This document shows positions 1-7,059 of a stretch of 40,907 bases of DNA, piece by piece; position 1 is the first letter of the stretch, and each line of letters opens with the position of its first letter. The position numbers were made by a program, and so were the translations under genes. The notes under the pieces are model-generated. The model saw only the letters and a program-made list of their open reading frames with translations, was not told where the DNA came from and made no database searches. The DNA is taken from assembly GCA_003140075.1 (NCBI GenBank), contig PLIO01000088.1, positions 647-41,553 of the forward strand, read 5' to 3'. Source of the DNA: Acidobacteriaceae bacterium (GTDB lineage Bacteria; Acidobacteriota; Terriglobia; Terriglobales; Acidobacteriaceae).

Positions 1-854
1 CGCGCCGCCGTCTGTCCCGCTTCCACCAGCAAAAAGCGCAGAAACGAACTGCCCTGTTTGCTGATCTTGCCCAGCCGCTGTTTTCCGCCGCTGGATTCCT
101 CGCTCGGAATCAGCCCAAAATAACTGCCCAATTTTTTCGCCGATCCGAATCTCTCCGCCGGCCCCAACGTCAGCACCATGGCCAACGCCGTCACCGACCC
201 CACTCCCGGATGCGTCATCAGCCGCACCGCCTCCGGCCTCTGCCGCGCTTCTTCCGCCACGCGCCGGTCCAGTTCGACGATCTCTACTTCCAGTGCGTCC
301 AGCGCTTCCAGCAAGCACTTTCGCCGCTGGGCTGCGTACGGCAGCAAAGGCAACTGCTCCAACTCCGCGCGCCCTGCTTTCGTCCACAGCTTGCGTTTTT
401 TCTGTACTCCGCAACTCAGCGCCATCGCCTGCAGCTGATTCTTGGTCCGCGTCCGCGCCTGCACCTGCTTGTGCCGATGCACCAGCAACTGCCGCACATC
501 CCGCACCTCCAGGCTCGGCACCCAGATCCGCGGAAACCGATCCTCGCGCAACAACTCCAGCAAGTGCTCCGCGTCCCGCCGGTCCGTCTTCTGCTTGCGC
601 ACCACCGACGCCCGCACCCGCGCCGCATCCCCAAACCACAGCTCGATCCCCAACTCTTGCAATAGTCGCTCGAACCACGGATAGTGCCCGCAAGCCTCCA
701 TGCCCACCCGCACTTCCTGACCCGCCAGAGCACGGTAAAACTGCTCCGCTTCCGCGCGGTGCTGCAACCGCTTTTCTTCGATCTCTCCCGTTCGATTGTC
801 AAAGATCGCGACCTGCTGAAACCCAGGATGAAAATCACAGCCTATAATCAGCAT
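1..854 (-). CDS. IS110-family transposase, partial (C-terminus beyond window)
   Basis: The minus strand reads from an ATG at 854 off the left edge, giving about 284 residues of a family usually 320-420 long. The N-terminal RuvC-like domain keeps the DEDD set: Asp7 in GCDFH, Glu53 in GMEACG, and Asp91 and Asp94 in KTDRRDA. The C-terminal Tnp_20 part shows THPGVG at about 200 and the ISKQGSSFLR segment where the family's catalytic serine lies. Enzymes of this group excise and insert their element through RNA-guided, site-specific recombination. No frameshift or stop is seen in the visible part, so the copy may be intact. The element's far end is outside the window. Confidence 0.9.
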   Translation of the reverse strand, partial: MLIIGCDFHPGFQQVAIFDNRTGEIEEKRLQHRAEAEQFYRALAGQEVRVGMEACGHYPWFERLLQELGIELWFGDAARVRASVVRKQKTDRRDAEHLLELLREDRFPRIWVPSLEVRDVRQLLVHRHKQVQARTRTKNQLQAMALSCGVQKKRKLWTKAGRAELEQLPLLPYAAQRRKCLLEALDALEVEIVELDRRVAEEARQRPEAVRLMTHPGVGSVTALAMVLTLGPAERFGSAKKLGSYFGLIPSEESSGGKQRLGKISKQGSSFLRFLLVEAGQTAA

Positions 855-1075
855 GACGTTGGCTCCTCTCACGAGCCTTGGTCTTGTTTCATCGCATACC
901 AATCTACTCGCGACGGGCCAACGTCGTTATGCAATCAAGCGAGGATTGAGCTTCGCGAACGCGAAGCACAGCCGCAGTCGAAGGATCCCTTGCGCGACCA
1001 GACCACTCGCACCCTCGCAAGGAGTTTCTACCCCTGCGACCAAAACCCTCACCACGCCTCTCGCGCAGGTTAGAA
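855..1075 (-). ncRNA. IS110 upstream noncoding region, candidate bridge-RNA locus
   Basis: No convincing gene lies here. It is the region directly 5' of the IS110 transposase start. In IS110-group elements such as IS621, the noncoding end preceding the recombinase encodes a structured bridge RNA that pairs with target and donor DNA. A perfect 9-bp inverted repeat, GACGTTGGC (855-863) and GCCAACGTC (917-925), would form a long hairpin. The IS boundary and RNA ends cannot be fixed from one copy. The ncRNA call is inference from family knowledge plus position. Confidence 0.25.
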
Positions 1076-1082
1076 TCCCTCC

Positions 1083-1547
1083 ATGCCTCCCAAGCCCCAA
1101 GGCCACGACACCCGCTACGTCAAAATGCAGAAGAATAACTGCTTCGTCTGCGGCATGAACAATCCCGACGGCATGCGCCTCAAGTTCATCCTCGATGAAT
1201 CCCGCCAGACCTTCGTCTGCCGCTTCCGCCTCGGCAAGCGCTACACCGGACCTCCCGGCCACTGCCATGGCGGCATCATCGCCTGCATCCTCGACGACGC
1301 CATGGGCAAAGTCAACAAGCTCCATCAAGTGGTTGCACTCACCCGAGAGATGACCGTCGAGTACCTGAAGCCTGTCCCTCTGCACACGCCCCTGCGCGTC
1401 GAAGGCCGCGAAATACAAAAACTCGGACGCACCCACATCAACTCCGCCGAAATCGTCAACGAAAATAACGAAGTCCTGGCCCGCAGCAAGGGAATTTTCA
1501 TCGCCATCGATCCCGAGAAAATGTTCACCAAATACGTGGAACGATAA
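1083..1547 (+). CDS. PaaI-like hotdog-fold thioesterase
   Basis: This 154-residue protein has the single hotdog (4HBT) layout. A cysteine-containing lead (NCFVCGMNNPDGM) is followed by PGHCHGGIIACILDDAMG, where the HGG-x(n)-D pattern matches the acyl-CoA thioesterase active-site helix, and then by beta strands (MTVEYLKPVPL, GRTHINSAEIVNENNEVLARSKGIF). It probably hydrolyses an acyl-CoA in the cytoplasm; the substrate is unknown. ATG 1083 is used. A second in-frame ATG at 1125 is possible because the first 14 residues are low complexity. It stands alone, followed by repeats. Confidence 0.8.
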   Translation: MPPKPQGHDTRYVKMQKNNCFVCGMNNPDGMRLKFILDESRQTFVCRFRLGKRYTGPPGHCHGGIIACILDDAMGKVNKLHQVVALTREMTVEYLKPVPLHTPLRVEGREIQKLGRTHINSAEIVNENNEVLARSKGIFIAIDPEKMFTKYVER

Positions 1548-1565
1548 CTCGTGTGGTTTGCTCGT

Positions 1566-1630
1566 GCGGGTCGGACACTCCCTTCGGCAAGCTCAGGGCA
1601 GGCTCTGGCCGACGCCTTTGACTTTGATCT
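1566..1630 (+). repeat. REP copy 1, long-loop form, forward
   Basis: The stem starts GTCGGACA (1570-1577) and closes with TGGCCGAC (1606-1613). The loop carries the CCCTTCGGCAAGCTCAGGG insert, itself a small hairpin. A CCTTTGACTTTGATC tail follows. One stem base differs from the family consensus TGTCCGAC. Confidence 0.85.
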
Positions 1631-1661
1631 TCGATGTGCTCCTGATGGTGCTTTTCGAAAC

Positions 1662-1699
1662 GCTCTACCCTGTGCAACCCCTGTGCCCTCTGTGTTAAA
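1662..1699 (-). repeat. CACAGAGG-type short tandem-word repeat
   Basis: The pieces CTGTGCAACCC, CTGTGCCCTCTGTGTT are reverse-oriented versions of the CACAGAGG words also seen at 15608-15640 and 19015-19050. It is a dispersed intergenic repeat, not a gene. Its function is unknown. Confidence 0.6.
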
Positions 1700-1826
1700 G
1701 AATTTCGCTGATCTCCGATCTCTATAGCGGATACCCTCCCAGGGGTACCGCGAATTGTGAACGCACTGTAAAATAGGACTTAGGTTCGCAGACAGCAGAA
1801 AGCCGCTTCCAGAAAAGAGTCAACCC

Positions 1827-2747
1827 ATGTCGCAAAACAGCGGTAGCTCTACCAGTCTCCGCCTGAAAACCGGCCTCGCCGAAATGCTCAAAGGCGGCGT
1901 GATCATGGACGTGACCAACGCCGAGCAGGCTTCCATCGCCGAAAAAGCCGGAGCCGTCGCCGTGATGGCCCTCGAGCGCGTCCCCGCGCAGATCCGCGCG
2001 GAAGGCGGCGTTGCGCGCATGGCTTCGCCGAAAAAGATTCGCGAGATCATGGCCACCGTGTCCATTCCGGTCATGGCCAAGTGCCGCATCGGACATTTTG
2101 CCGAAGCCCAAATCCTGCAGGAACTCGGCGTCGACTACATCGACGAATCCGAAGTGCTCACGCCCGCCGACGAAGCTCACCACGTCGATAAGCACGCCTT
2201 CAAGGTCCCATTCGTCTGCGGCGCGCGCAATCTCGGCGAAGCCCTGCGCCGCATCGCCGAAGGCGCAGCCATGATCCGCACCAAAGGCGAGGCCGGCACC
2301 GGCGACGTTGTCCACGCCGTCAAGCACATCCGCCAGATTGTGCAGGAGATGAAAATCCTCACCGTCCTCGGCGAAGAAGAACTCTACGCCAAAGCCAAAG
2401 AACACGGCGCGCCCTACGAACTGGTAAGGATGGTCGCCAAAACAGGGAAGCTCCCCGTCCCCAATTTCTCCGCCGGAGGCATTGCCACCCCCGCCGACGC
2501 CAGCCTGGTCATGCAGCTAGGAGCCGAAGCCGTCTTCGTCGGCAGCGGCATCTTCATGCAGGATTCCACTACCTTCGCCGACCCCGCCGAAGCCGAAAAG
2601 CGCGCCCGCGCCATCGTCAAAGCCGCCACCCACTTCAACGACCCTAAAGTGTTACTTGAAGTCAGCGAAGATCTGCAAGGAGCGATGAAAGGGCTGGCTG
2701 TGGCCGGGATGGATGAGGCGCAGATGCTGCAAACTAGGGGTTGGTAG
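1827..2747 (+). CDS. pdxS: Pyridoxal 5'-phosphate synthase lyase subunit PdxS
   Basis: PdxS condenses ribose 5-phosphate, glyceraldehyde 3-phosphate and ammonia into PLP in the DXP-independent vitamin B6 pathway, forming a dodecamer fed with ammonia by PdxT. The 306-residue product is normal length plus a short N-terminal extension. Visible landmarks are VIMDVTN (Asp28), [12 protein letters not shown] with the Schiff-base lysine Lys85, [10 protein letters not shown] with Lys153, and the [15 protein letters not shown] phosphate-binding segment. A start at 1827 precedes the conserved [15 protein letters not shown] block. The partner pdxT is not adjacent but begins about 3.4 kb downstream on the same strand, with accessory genes in between. 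Confidence in identity is very high. Confidence 0.97.
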   Translation: MSQNSGSSTSLRLKTGLAEMLKGGVIMDVTNAEQASIAEKAGAVAVMALERVPAQIRAEGGVARMASPKKIREIMATVSIPVMAKCRIGHFAEAQILQELGVDYIDESEVLTPADEAHHVDKHAFKVPFVCGARNLGEALRRIAEGAAMIRTKGEAGTGDVVHAVKHIRQIVQEMKILTVLGEEELYAKAKEHGAPYELVRMVAKTGKLPVPNFSAGGIATPADASLVMQLGAEAVFVGSGIFMQDSTTFADPAEAEKRARAIVKAATHFNDPKVLLEVSEDLQGAMKGLAVAGMDEAQMLQTRGW

Positions 2748-2776
2748 ACTGACGTCGGATTCAACTGAGCGCTCTG

Positions 2777-3304
2777 ATGATCGCTGGCGCCAATGAACTA
2801 ACCGCCTTCCTCGCCGTCTGGGGTGCGATACTTTCCAGTATCACCTTCGGGTGGACCCTCTATCGGGACTTGCGGGATAGGGCAAAGATCAAGCTGACGG
2901 CAGAGGTGAGGCGAATAGGCCGACGGGATGCCGACGGCAAACTGTTTTCAATTGAGCCCGGCCAGGATATACCAGGAGCAAGCGAGGGACTCTTCATCGT
3001 GGTTTCGGTGGTCAATGTCGGACGCCGCCCCATGCGCTGGTATGGAGTCGGCGGGCACTATAGGGAGCCGGTGAACGGAAAGAGCGCATTCGTTATCAAC
3101 GCCCGCTTCCTGCCACGAACACTAGAGGAGCAACAAGGGCACGACGAGTTCGCTGAGATGGACGAGCAGTTCCTAAAGGACAACGTCAGGACACCCACAG
3201 TCTGGGACGTCGCTGGCAGAAAATGGAACGTGTCCCGTCGCGACATGAAGCGACTCATTGCCGACGCGCGAAAGTACTCAGGCTGGGGGGCAGCCCAGAT
3301 CTAA
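2777..3304 (+). CDS. Hypothetical single-pass membrane protein
   Basis: The product is 175 residues. Residues about 8-27 (LTAFLAVWGAILSSITFGWT) form one hydrophobic segment, followed by YRDLRDRAK, which by charge is likely cytoplasmic. The remainder is a beta-rich soluble domain (KIKLTAEVRRIGRR, GLFIVVSVVNVGRRPMRW) with a basic C-terminus. The strand pattern resembles small membrane-anchored proteins found in mobile regions, but no family is recognised. It starts 29 bp after pdxS and lies at the left border of the accessory segment separating pdxS from pdxT. No clear ribosome-binding site precedes the ATG. Confidence 0.55.
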   Translation: MIAGANELTAFLAVWGAILSSITFGWTLYRDLRDRAKIKLTAEVRRIGRRDADGKLFSIEPGQDIPGASEGLFIVVSVVNVGRRPMRWYGVGGHYREPVNGKSAFVINARFLPRTLEEQQGHDEFAEMDEQFLKDNVRTPTVWDVAGRKWNVSRRDMKRLIADARKYSGWGAAQI

Positions 3305-3405
3305 GGATCCTACTCCCGTGCCTGCGGAAGAGGCGAGACTGGCCACCCCGCCGTTCCGAGACAAGCCGGGTTCAGGATCGCGAGTACAAATGCGGAAATA
3401 TGTGT

Positions 3406-3434
3406 TTGACAATGCAGTAACAATGCAGTATATT
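3406..3434 (+). promoter_or_regulatory. Consensus promoter with tandem 11-bp operator
   Basis: TTGACA (3406-3411) and TATATT (3429-3434) are separated by exactly 17 bp, a near-perfect sigma-70 promoter. Two perfect head-to-tail copies of ACAATGCAGTA (3409-3419 and 3420-3430) fill the -35 to -10 interval, and a partial third, TTTGCAGT, follows at 3433-3440. An 11-bp period places both copies on one face of the helix, as expected for a ribbon-helix-helix repressor. The next gene encodes such a protein, so autoregulation is inferred. Confidence 0.75.
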
Positions 3435-3455
3435 TGCAGTCATGGAGGTGCTTCC

Positions 3456-3656
3456 ATGCCCCGCTATACGATTGACTACGACAACACTTTCGACAAAACT
3501 CTGACCGATTTGATGAAAGACACCGGTGCCACGACCAAGGCGGACGTCATCCGGCGCGCGGTTGCTGCGTACAAGTACTTTAAGAGCCAAGGTTCCGACG
3601 CCAAAATATCTGTTACGAAGGACGGTAAAGTTGTAAATGACGTAGTGCTGCCCTGA
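3456..3656 (+). CDS. Small ribbon-helix-helix-like protein
   Basis: The protein has 66 residues, MPRYTIDYDNTFDKTLTDLM onward. It shows a short N-terminal beta strand and two helices (TLTDLMKDTGATTKADVIRRAVAAYKYF), the usual RHH layout, with TTKADVIRRAV typical of helix B. The C-terminus GKVVNDVVLP is beta-like. The ATG at 3456 is preceded by GGAGGT at 3444-3449, which fixes the start. The longer upstream reading frame lacks a site and spans the promoter. The protein probably represses its own promoter through the tandem operator. No toxin or partner gene follows on the same strand, so an antitoxin role is not supported. Confidence 0.75.
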   Translation: MPRYTIDYDNTFDKTLTDLMKDTGATTKADVIRRAVAAYKYFKSQGSDAKISVTKDGKVVNDVVLP

Positions 3657-3668
3657 GGGCGGGCGTGC

Positions 3669-3971
3669 TCAAATCGCCTTGTCCTCCGCTCTGCCCTCGG
3701 ACTGGCTGCGTGCGCCGAAGATGTATCCAAGAATGCTTGTGAAGATCGGCAATAGGGCCTTCACAACGACGGCGTCAAACATCTCCCTGCCCGACTGTAG
3801 CGCCTGTTCCTGTAGCGCTTTGTAGTTGCTGATGAGCGTGGTCGCCTGCTCCGCGGATATGGTCGCGGGAATATTTGGGCAGGAGATGCACCACGTCATC
3901 CACATCCACCGGCCAACGATCATCAGCGTCACCGCGGCGCCGAGCGCGCCCACCCATTTTGCGAGTTTCAT
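3669..3971 (-). CDS. Hypothetical small membrane protein (two TM segments)
   Basis: The product is 100 residues. The first hydrophobic segment covers about 7-27 (VGALGAAVTLMIVGRWMWM), a central helical part contains EQATTLISNYKALQEQALQ, and a second segment lies at about 71-87 (ALLPIFTSILGYIFGA). It ends with a charged, probably cytoplasmic tail. A GGCGGGA-like ribosome-binding site lies just upstream of the ATG at 3971. It follows a tiny minus-strand gene and seems to form a two-gene unit with it. No family is recognised; small phage-associated membrane proteins can look like this. Confidence 0.5.
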   Translation of the reverse strand: MKLAKWVGALGAAVTLMIVGRWMWMTWCISCPNIPATISAEQATTLISNYKALQEQALQSGREMFDAVVVKALLPIFTSILGYIFGARSQSEGRAEDKAI

Positions 3972-4016
3972 TCCCGCCTTCTGCGTGAACGTTCCTTCTG
4001 TCGCCTCGCCCGCATC

Positions 4017-4127
4017 CTAGAGGATATCGGCCGCGGGCGGCGGTGTTTCCTGGCTCAAATCAACTGTAGGAACATCATCGCCGGAGGGATTCGGCCCCGA
4101 CGAGACATCCTTAGGTTCGTCTGGCAT
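4017..4127 (-). CDS. Possible 36-residue acidic, proline-rich peptide gene
   Basis: An ATG at 4127 opens a 36-codon frame ending in TAG at 4017-4019. The peptide begins MPDEPKDVSSGPNPSGDD and is acidic and Pro/Ser rich. It sits 45 bp upstream of the two-TM membrane protein in the same direction. Codon choice looks coding, but with no recognisable family and such a short length the call is tentative. Confidence 0.3.
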   Translation of the reverse strand: MPDEPKDVSSGPNPSGDDVPTVDLSQETPPPAADIL

Positions 4128-4354
4128 GTGCAAATACCTGCGCTTTCTTGGGGGAAGCGAGGCACGGCACCATAATGCACGAATGCGGAACCGGTTTCAA
4201 GTTGGTGCGTCAAAAATCGGGGGACTGGCCCGCCTTTGATTTTTTATTGCGTGTGGGGTTAAAGGACACGAAGTGGTAGACAAGATTACGGCTATGCATG
4301 GAGGAGACGGATGATTGTGGGTGTGCCAAGCGTCGCGGCGTGCCGGTTCTTGGA

Positions 4355-4630
4355 TTAAGACAATCGATACAGATCGATGTTGGTCTTAGCACCGGAGATG
4401 TAAACTGTCGTTGAGAGAATCTTCGTACCTTGGCTCGCAGCACCAGCGGCACAAATTGAGAGCGCGCCCAGTTGTTGAGGCTGACTCACTGTAGTAACCA
4501 AATTGCGCGTCTGCGCAGGATCGATGGAAAGAGCAGTTACCTGCTCGAAGGCGAGTTGTTCACGCCTTGTAAGGGTCGCAGCCAGATTATCCATGGTGAG
4601 ATCACCTGATACTGGTACGGTTCCGGCCAT
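4355..4630 (-). CDS. Hypothetical protein, 91 residues
   Basis: The product starts MAGTVPVSGDLTMDNLAAT and ends TNIDLYRLS. A strong AGAAGGAGAA ribosome-binding site directly upstream of the ATG (4636-4645 on the plus strand) supports translation. It is a soluble, mixed alpha/beta small protein with no motif I recognise. It lies 21 bp after the stop of a truncated upstream gene in the same direction, so it is the second gene of an operon whose first gene has lost its 5' part. The 4131-4354 stretch after it holds no convincing gene. Confidence 0.55.
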   Translation of the reverse strand: MAGTVPVSGDLTMDNLAATLTRREQLAFEQVTALSIDPAQTRNLVTTVSQPQQLGALSICAAGAASQGTKILSTTVYISGAKTNIDLYRLS

Positions 4631-4651
4631 GGGATTCTCCTTCTATTTCAC

Positions 4652-4838
4652 TTACTGACTTGCTACGGATTTTACCGCGGCGTCGAGCGTCTGGAGCTTC
4701 GCATTGTCATCGGCTGTTGCGATGATGGTTTGCTTAAATACTTCAAGAAGACTAGATACTGAAGAACTCGAATCAAACTGTATCTTGGCGGCGGTAAGTA
4801 TCCTAACCAGCGTCTCACCAGCAGCCTTGACGGATGTC
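4652..4838 (-). pseudogene. 3' remnant of a hypothetical gene fused at a deletion junction
   Basis: In this frame the last ~60 codons read as a plausible C-terminus ([43 protein letters not shown]) ending at TAA 4652. Further upstream, the same frame runs antiphase through the VOC gene and stops looking like protein. The natural 5' part is missing, lost at a junction near 4835-4842. The remnant precedes an intact 91-residue gene. The family is unknown. Confidence 0.55.
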
Positions 4839-5090
4839 TTCCTGCGTTTCGCAATCCACAAAAAACGATATGGCTGGGGTGAACTTAAAATGCGGGCCGC
4901 CGTTGAGCGCCATGAATTCCTGCCCCTCGATCTCAAACCTCCCCGACATCACCGATCCTTTCGGTCCCGGCCCGGCGTCTCCATACCGCCTGACTTCTCC
5001 AATCTTCGAATTCTTGAAGATGGACGTATAAAACTTCATCGCCTCTTCCGCGTTGTCATCGAACCACAAGAACGGGGTTATCTTTTGCAT
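4815..5090 (-). pseudogene. Truncated VOC/PhnB-like glyoxalase-fold protein
   Basis: The frame begins [20 protein letters not shown], the standard opening of PhnB-like VOC proteins (about 150-160 residues in full), and continues through [32 protein letters not shown] and [12 protein letters not shown]. At residue ~86 it leaves the family pattern (IRQGCW, stop) where the second half should begin. The break coincides with the start of an unrelated gene remnant, so a deletion or recombination removed the 3' half. It is the last gene of an ArsR-SRPBCC-VOC operon, starting 21 bp after the SRPBCC gene. Confidence 0.8.
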
Positions 5091-5111
5091 AGGTCCTCCT
5101 ACCGTTATTTC

Positions 5112-5618
5112 TTACGCGCTTAGCGCCTCGCGCCCTCGCGAATCCAAGAGTCTCTCCAGCCGGTCATAGCTCACGGTCAAACCATCCTGCATCGGCGACT
5201 TAAGCACCGCGTCGCGCGTCTCGCGAGAGTTATACAGAATGGTCTGCGTAAGCGTGGTCCTGCCGTCATGCTCGACCAGGACAATCGTTCCCACAGCCTC
5301 ACCCGGATACCACGCCTCGTCGAATACCTCGGTGGACACAATCCGCTCTGGAGGCACCACTTCGCGATAGATGCCGCCCATCCCCATTTCTCGCCCGTCG
5401 CTGTCGTTCTTCCACACATAGCGATACTTGCCGCCCACCCTCAAGTCGATCTCGCACACTGGAAGGGACCAGCCGTCTGCTCCCAGCAACCACCTCTTCA
5501 CCAATTCCGGCTTGGTATAAGCCTCGAACACCATCTGGCGCGGCGCATCGAAGACCCGCGTGATCACAATCTCGCGGTCACCATGCGCTCGAAGGCTGAA
5601 GGTTCCGCTGTTTTTCAT
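5112..5618 (-). CDS. SRPBCC (AHSA1-type) domain protein
   Basis: The 168-residue START/Bet v1-like protein shows the typical AHSA1 sequence: ITRVFDAPRQMVFEAYTKPELVKRWL, DLRVGGKYRYVW, GGIYREVVPPERIVSTEVFD and TTLTQTILYNSRETRDAVL, ending in the long C-terminal helix. Such proteins bind hydrophobic ligands, and many sit in operons with ArsR-type regulators and VOC proteins. That arrangement is seen here: the ArsR gene ends 20 bp upstream and the VOC gene follows. The ligand is unknown. The ribosome-binding site AAGGAGAT lies just before the ATG. Confidence 0.9.
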   Translation of the reverse strand: MKNSGTFSLRAHGDREIVITRVFDAPRQMVFEAYTKPELVKRWLLGADGWSLPVCEIDLRVGGKYRYVWKNDSDGREMGMGGIYREVVPPERIVSTEVFDEAWYPGEAVGTIVLVEHDGRTTLTQTILYNSRETRDAVLKSPMQDGLTVSYDRLERLLDSRGREALSA

Positions 5619-5638
5619 TGCTGATCTCCTTGATTCGC

Positions 5639-6001
5639 TTAACGCATCCGTTTATTACTCTTGGTTTTGCGTCCTGCGGTTTGCATCTCGTGCAGCAGGG
5701 CATCGAGACGCCGGAAGTTGCCCTCCCAGAACTGGCGGTATTTCTCGAGCCACTCCGTGGCTTCGCGCAGCGGCCGCGCCTCCAGCCGACTGGGACGCCG
5801 CTGCGCGTCCTGCCCGCGCGAAATCAGCCCAGCCCGCTCCAGTACTTTAAGGTGTTTGGAAATCGCAGGCTGGCTCATCGCGAACGGCTCCGCCAACTCC
5901 TGCACGGACGCTTCCCCCTTAGCCAGCCGTGCCAGGATGGCGCGGCGAGTGGGATCCGAGAGCGCCGCGAACGTAGCATCAAGAAAATCGGAGGCGGTCA
6001 T
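5639..6001 (-). CDS. ArsR-family winged-helix repressor (copy 1)
   Basis: From ATG 6001 the protein is 120 residues: MTASDFLDATFAALSDPTRR, then the HTH (EASVQELAEPFAMSQPAISKHLKVLERAGLI) and wing. No metal-binding cysteine pair is visible, so it belongs to the ArsR/SmtB-fold group paired with SRPBCC proteins rather than the metal sensors. The longer frame to 6055 is rejected because it begins upstream of the likely -10 box. An ATG at 6022 or 6013 is also possible. A perfect palindrome just downstream of the promoter is the probable self-operator. Confidence 0.88.
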   Translation of the reverse strand: MTASDFLDATFAALSDPTRRAILARLAKGEASVQELAEPFAMSQPAISKHLKVLERAGLISRGQDAQRRPSRLEARPLREATEWLEKYRQFWEGNFRRLDALLHEMQTAGRKTKSNKRMR

Positions 6002-6010
6002 TGCATAACC

Positions 6011-6062
6011 CATCAGTTCCATAACTGATGAGTAATATATGGCGACAGTCGTCAACTGTCAA
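6011..6062 (-). promoter_or_regulatory. ArsR operon promoter and palindromic operator
   Basis: On the minus strand TTGACA (6062-6057) and TATATT (6039-6034) are separated by 17 bp. Immediately downstream lies CATCAGTTccatAACTGATG (6011-6030), a perfect 8-bp inverted repeat with a 4-bp spacer covering the expected transcription start. This is the classic position for repression by the ArsR protein encoded next. Direct sequence evidence is strong; the assignment to this ArsR is inference. Confidence 0.75.
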
Positions 6063-6169
6063 GCGCCGTCTTTGTCGCCGAATTGTTCGGCCGGTCAAAA
6101 GGCGGGGCTTTAGAGTTCGGGCGCTCGCCAGGCTGCTCTCCTCGTTCGCGGTAAAATCAATCAGCCAAC

Positions 6170-6778
6170 ATGAGAGTTGGAGTCCTGGCCCTGCAAGGCG
6201 ATTTCGACGCCCACCGCCGCCGGCTCGAAGAGCTGGGCGCCGAAGTTGTGCTCGTCAAAAAGCCCGAGCAACTCGACGCCATCGATGGCCTCGTCATCCC
6301 CGGTGGCGAATCCGGCACGTTCCTGAAGTTGTTGGGAGAAGACGGTTTCGAGAAGCTAAAGCAGTTTGTGCGCCTCAAACCAACCTTCGGCACCTGCGCC
6401 GGTGCAATCTTATTAGCCACCGAGGTGGAAAATCCGAAGCAGGCCGGCCTCGGGGCAATCGACATCCGCATTCGCCGCAACGCCTACGGACGCCAGCTCG
6501 ATAGCTCCATCCGCGAAGGCCGGCTGCTGCAAAGCTCCGTCAACAATAAGCCAGCTTCGCCGCTCGAAATGGTTTTCATCCGCGCGCCTAAGATTGAGCA
6601 CGTCGGCACAGGCGTGGAAGTAATCGCCACCGAAGGCGACGACAAGGTCGCCGTCCGGCAGGGAAGAACCATGGCTGCGACCTTCCACCCCGAACTCTCG
6701 GAGGATACGCGCGTCCATCAGGCATTCCTGGATCTGATCGGCACGTGTGGGCCGCACACTCTTGTCCGTCGCCTTTGA
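6170..6778 (+). CDS. pdxT: Pyridoxal 5'-phosphate synthase glutaminase subunit PdxT
   Basis: PdxT hydrolyses glutamine and channels ammonia to PdxS. The class I amidotransferase features are MRVGVLALQGDFDAH, PGGESGTFLKL, the nucleophile Cys76 in FGTCAGAI, and the His173/Glu175 pair in TFHPELSED. The expected C-terminus lies near residue 190 (HQAFLDLI). The last ~12 residues (GTCGPHTLVRRL) are encoded by a REP repeat starting at 6741, so the repeat supplied a new stop codon. The partner pdxS lies 3.4 kb upstream on the same strand. The 6063-6169 gap contains no recognisable strong promoter or ribosome-binding site. Confidence 0.95.
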   Translation: MRVGVLALQGDFDAHRRRLEELGAEVVLVKKPEQLDAIDGLVIPGGESGTFLKLLGEDGFEKLKQFVRLKPTFGTCAGAILLATEVENPKQAGLGAIDIRIRRNAYGRQLDSSIREGRLLQSSVNNKPASPLEMVFIRAPKIEHVGTGVEVIATEGDDKVAVRQGRTMAATFHPELSEDTRVHQAFLDLIGTCGPHTLVRRL

Positions 6779-6785
6779 CTTCAGC
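6741..6785 (+). repeat. REP copy 2a, forward, overlaps pdxT 3' end
   Basis: GCACGTGTGGGCCGCACAC begins a degenerate copy of the hairpin repeat, followed by TTGTCCGTCGCCTTTGACTT. The stem is imperfect here. It encodes the last dozen residues and the stop codon of pdxT. Confidence 0.75.
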
Positions 6786-6795
6786 TTTGGTTGTT

Positions 6796-6845
6796 GCACG
6801 TGTGGAGAGCGGACACTCCTGTCCGCTGCCTTTGACTTTGATCTT
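6796..6845 (+). repeat. REP copy 2b, forward, with compensatory stem changes
   Basis: The hairpin AGCGGACA/TGTCCGCT (6808-6827) replaces the usual GTCGGACA/TGTCCGAC. Both outer base pairs changed together, so pairing is kept. A TTTGACTTTGATC tail follows. It lies in direct tandem with copy 2a. Confidence 0.8.
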
Positions 6846-6885
6846 AGCGAGCTGCGGAAAAACTCGGTTCGCGGTGGTTCGAAAG

Positions 6886-6943
6886 GGCGCGACTTTCAGT
6901 CGCGCCGCAACATTTCAATAAAATGAACTGCGGCTTCAGCCGC
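6886..6943. repeat. Paired-hairpin repeat (CGCGACT/AGTCGCG type)
   Basis: GGCGCGACT-TTC-AGTCGCGCC (6886-6906) is a perfect 9-bp hairpin. A second one, GCGGCT-TC-AGCCGC (6930-6943), follows after about 23 bp. Similar paired hairpins with CTGAAG loops occur at 22828-22880. This is a second dispersed palindromic family, distinct from the GTGG-headed one. Confidence 0.65.
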
Positions 6944-7059
6944 CGCACCGAAGATTCCAACGACGAAGGAAGTTTTCTGCAGTTTGTTAGTTCCCCCTGT
7001 GTTCCCCCGTGCAACCCTGGGTTTAAGTCTTTCTCCTCGGCTCGGCCAACATCTTCTGC

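Noticed and set aside
4815-4936. Intact 94-residue gene starting at 4936 (minus)
   Set aside because: Its first ~35 codons are an out-of-frame reading of the VOC gene; only the part below about 4838 looks like real protein.
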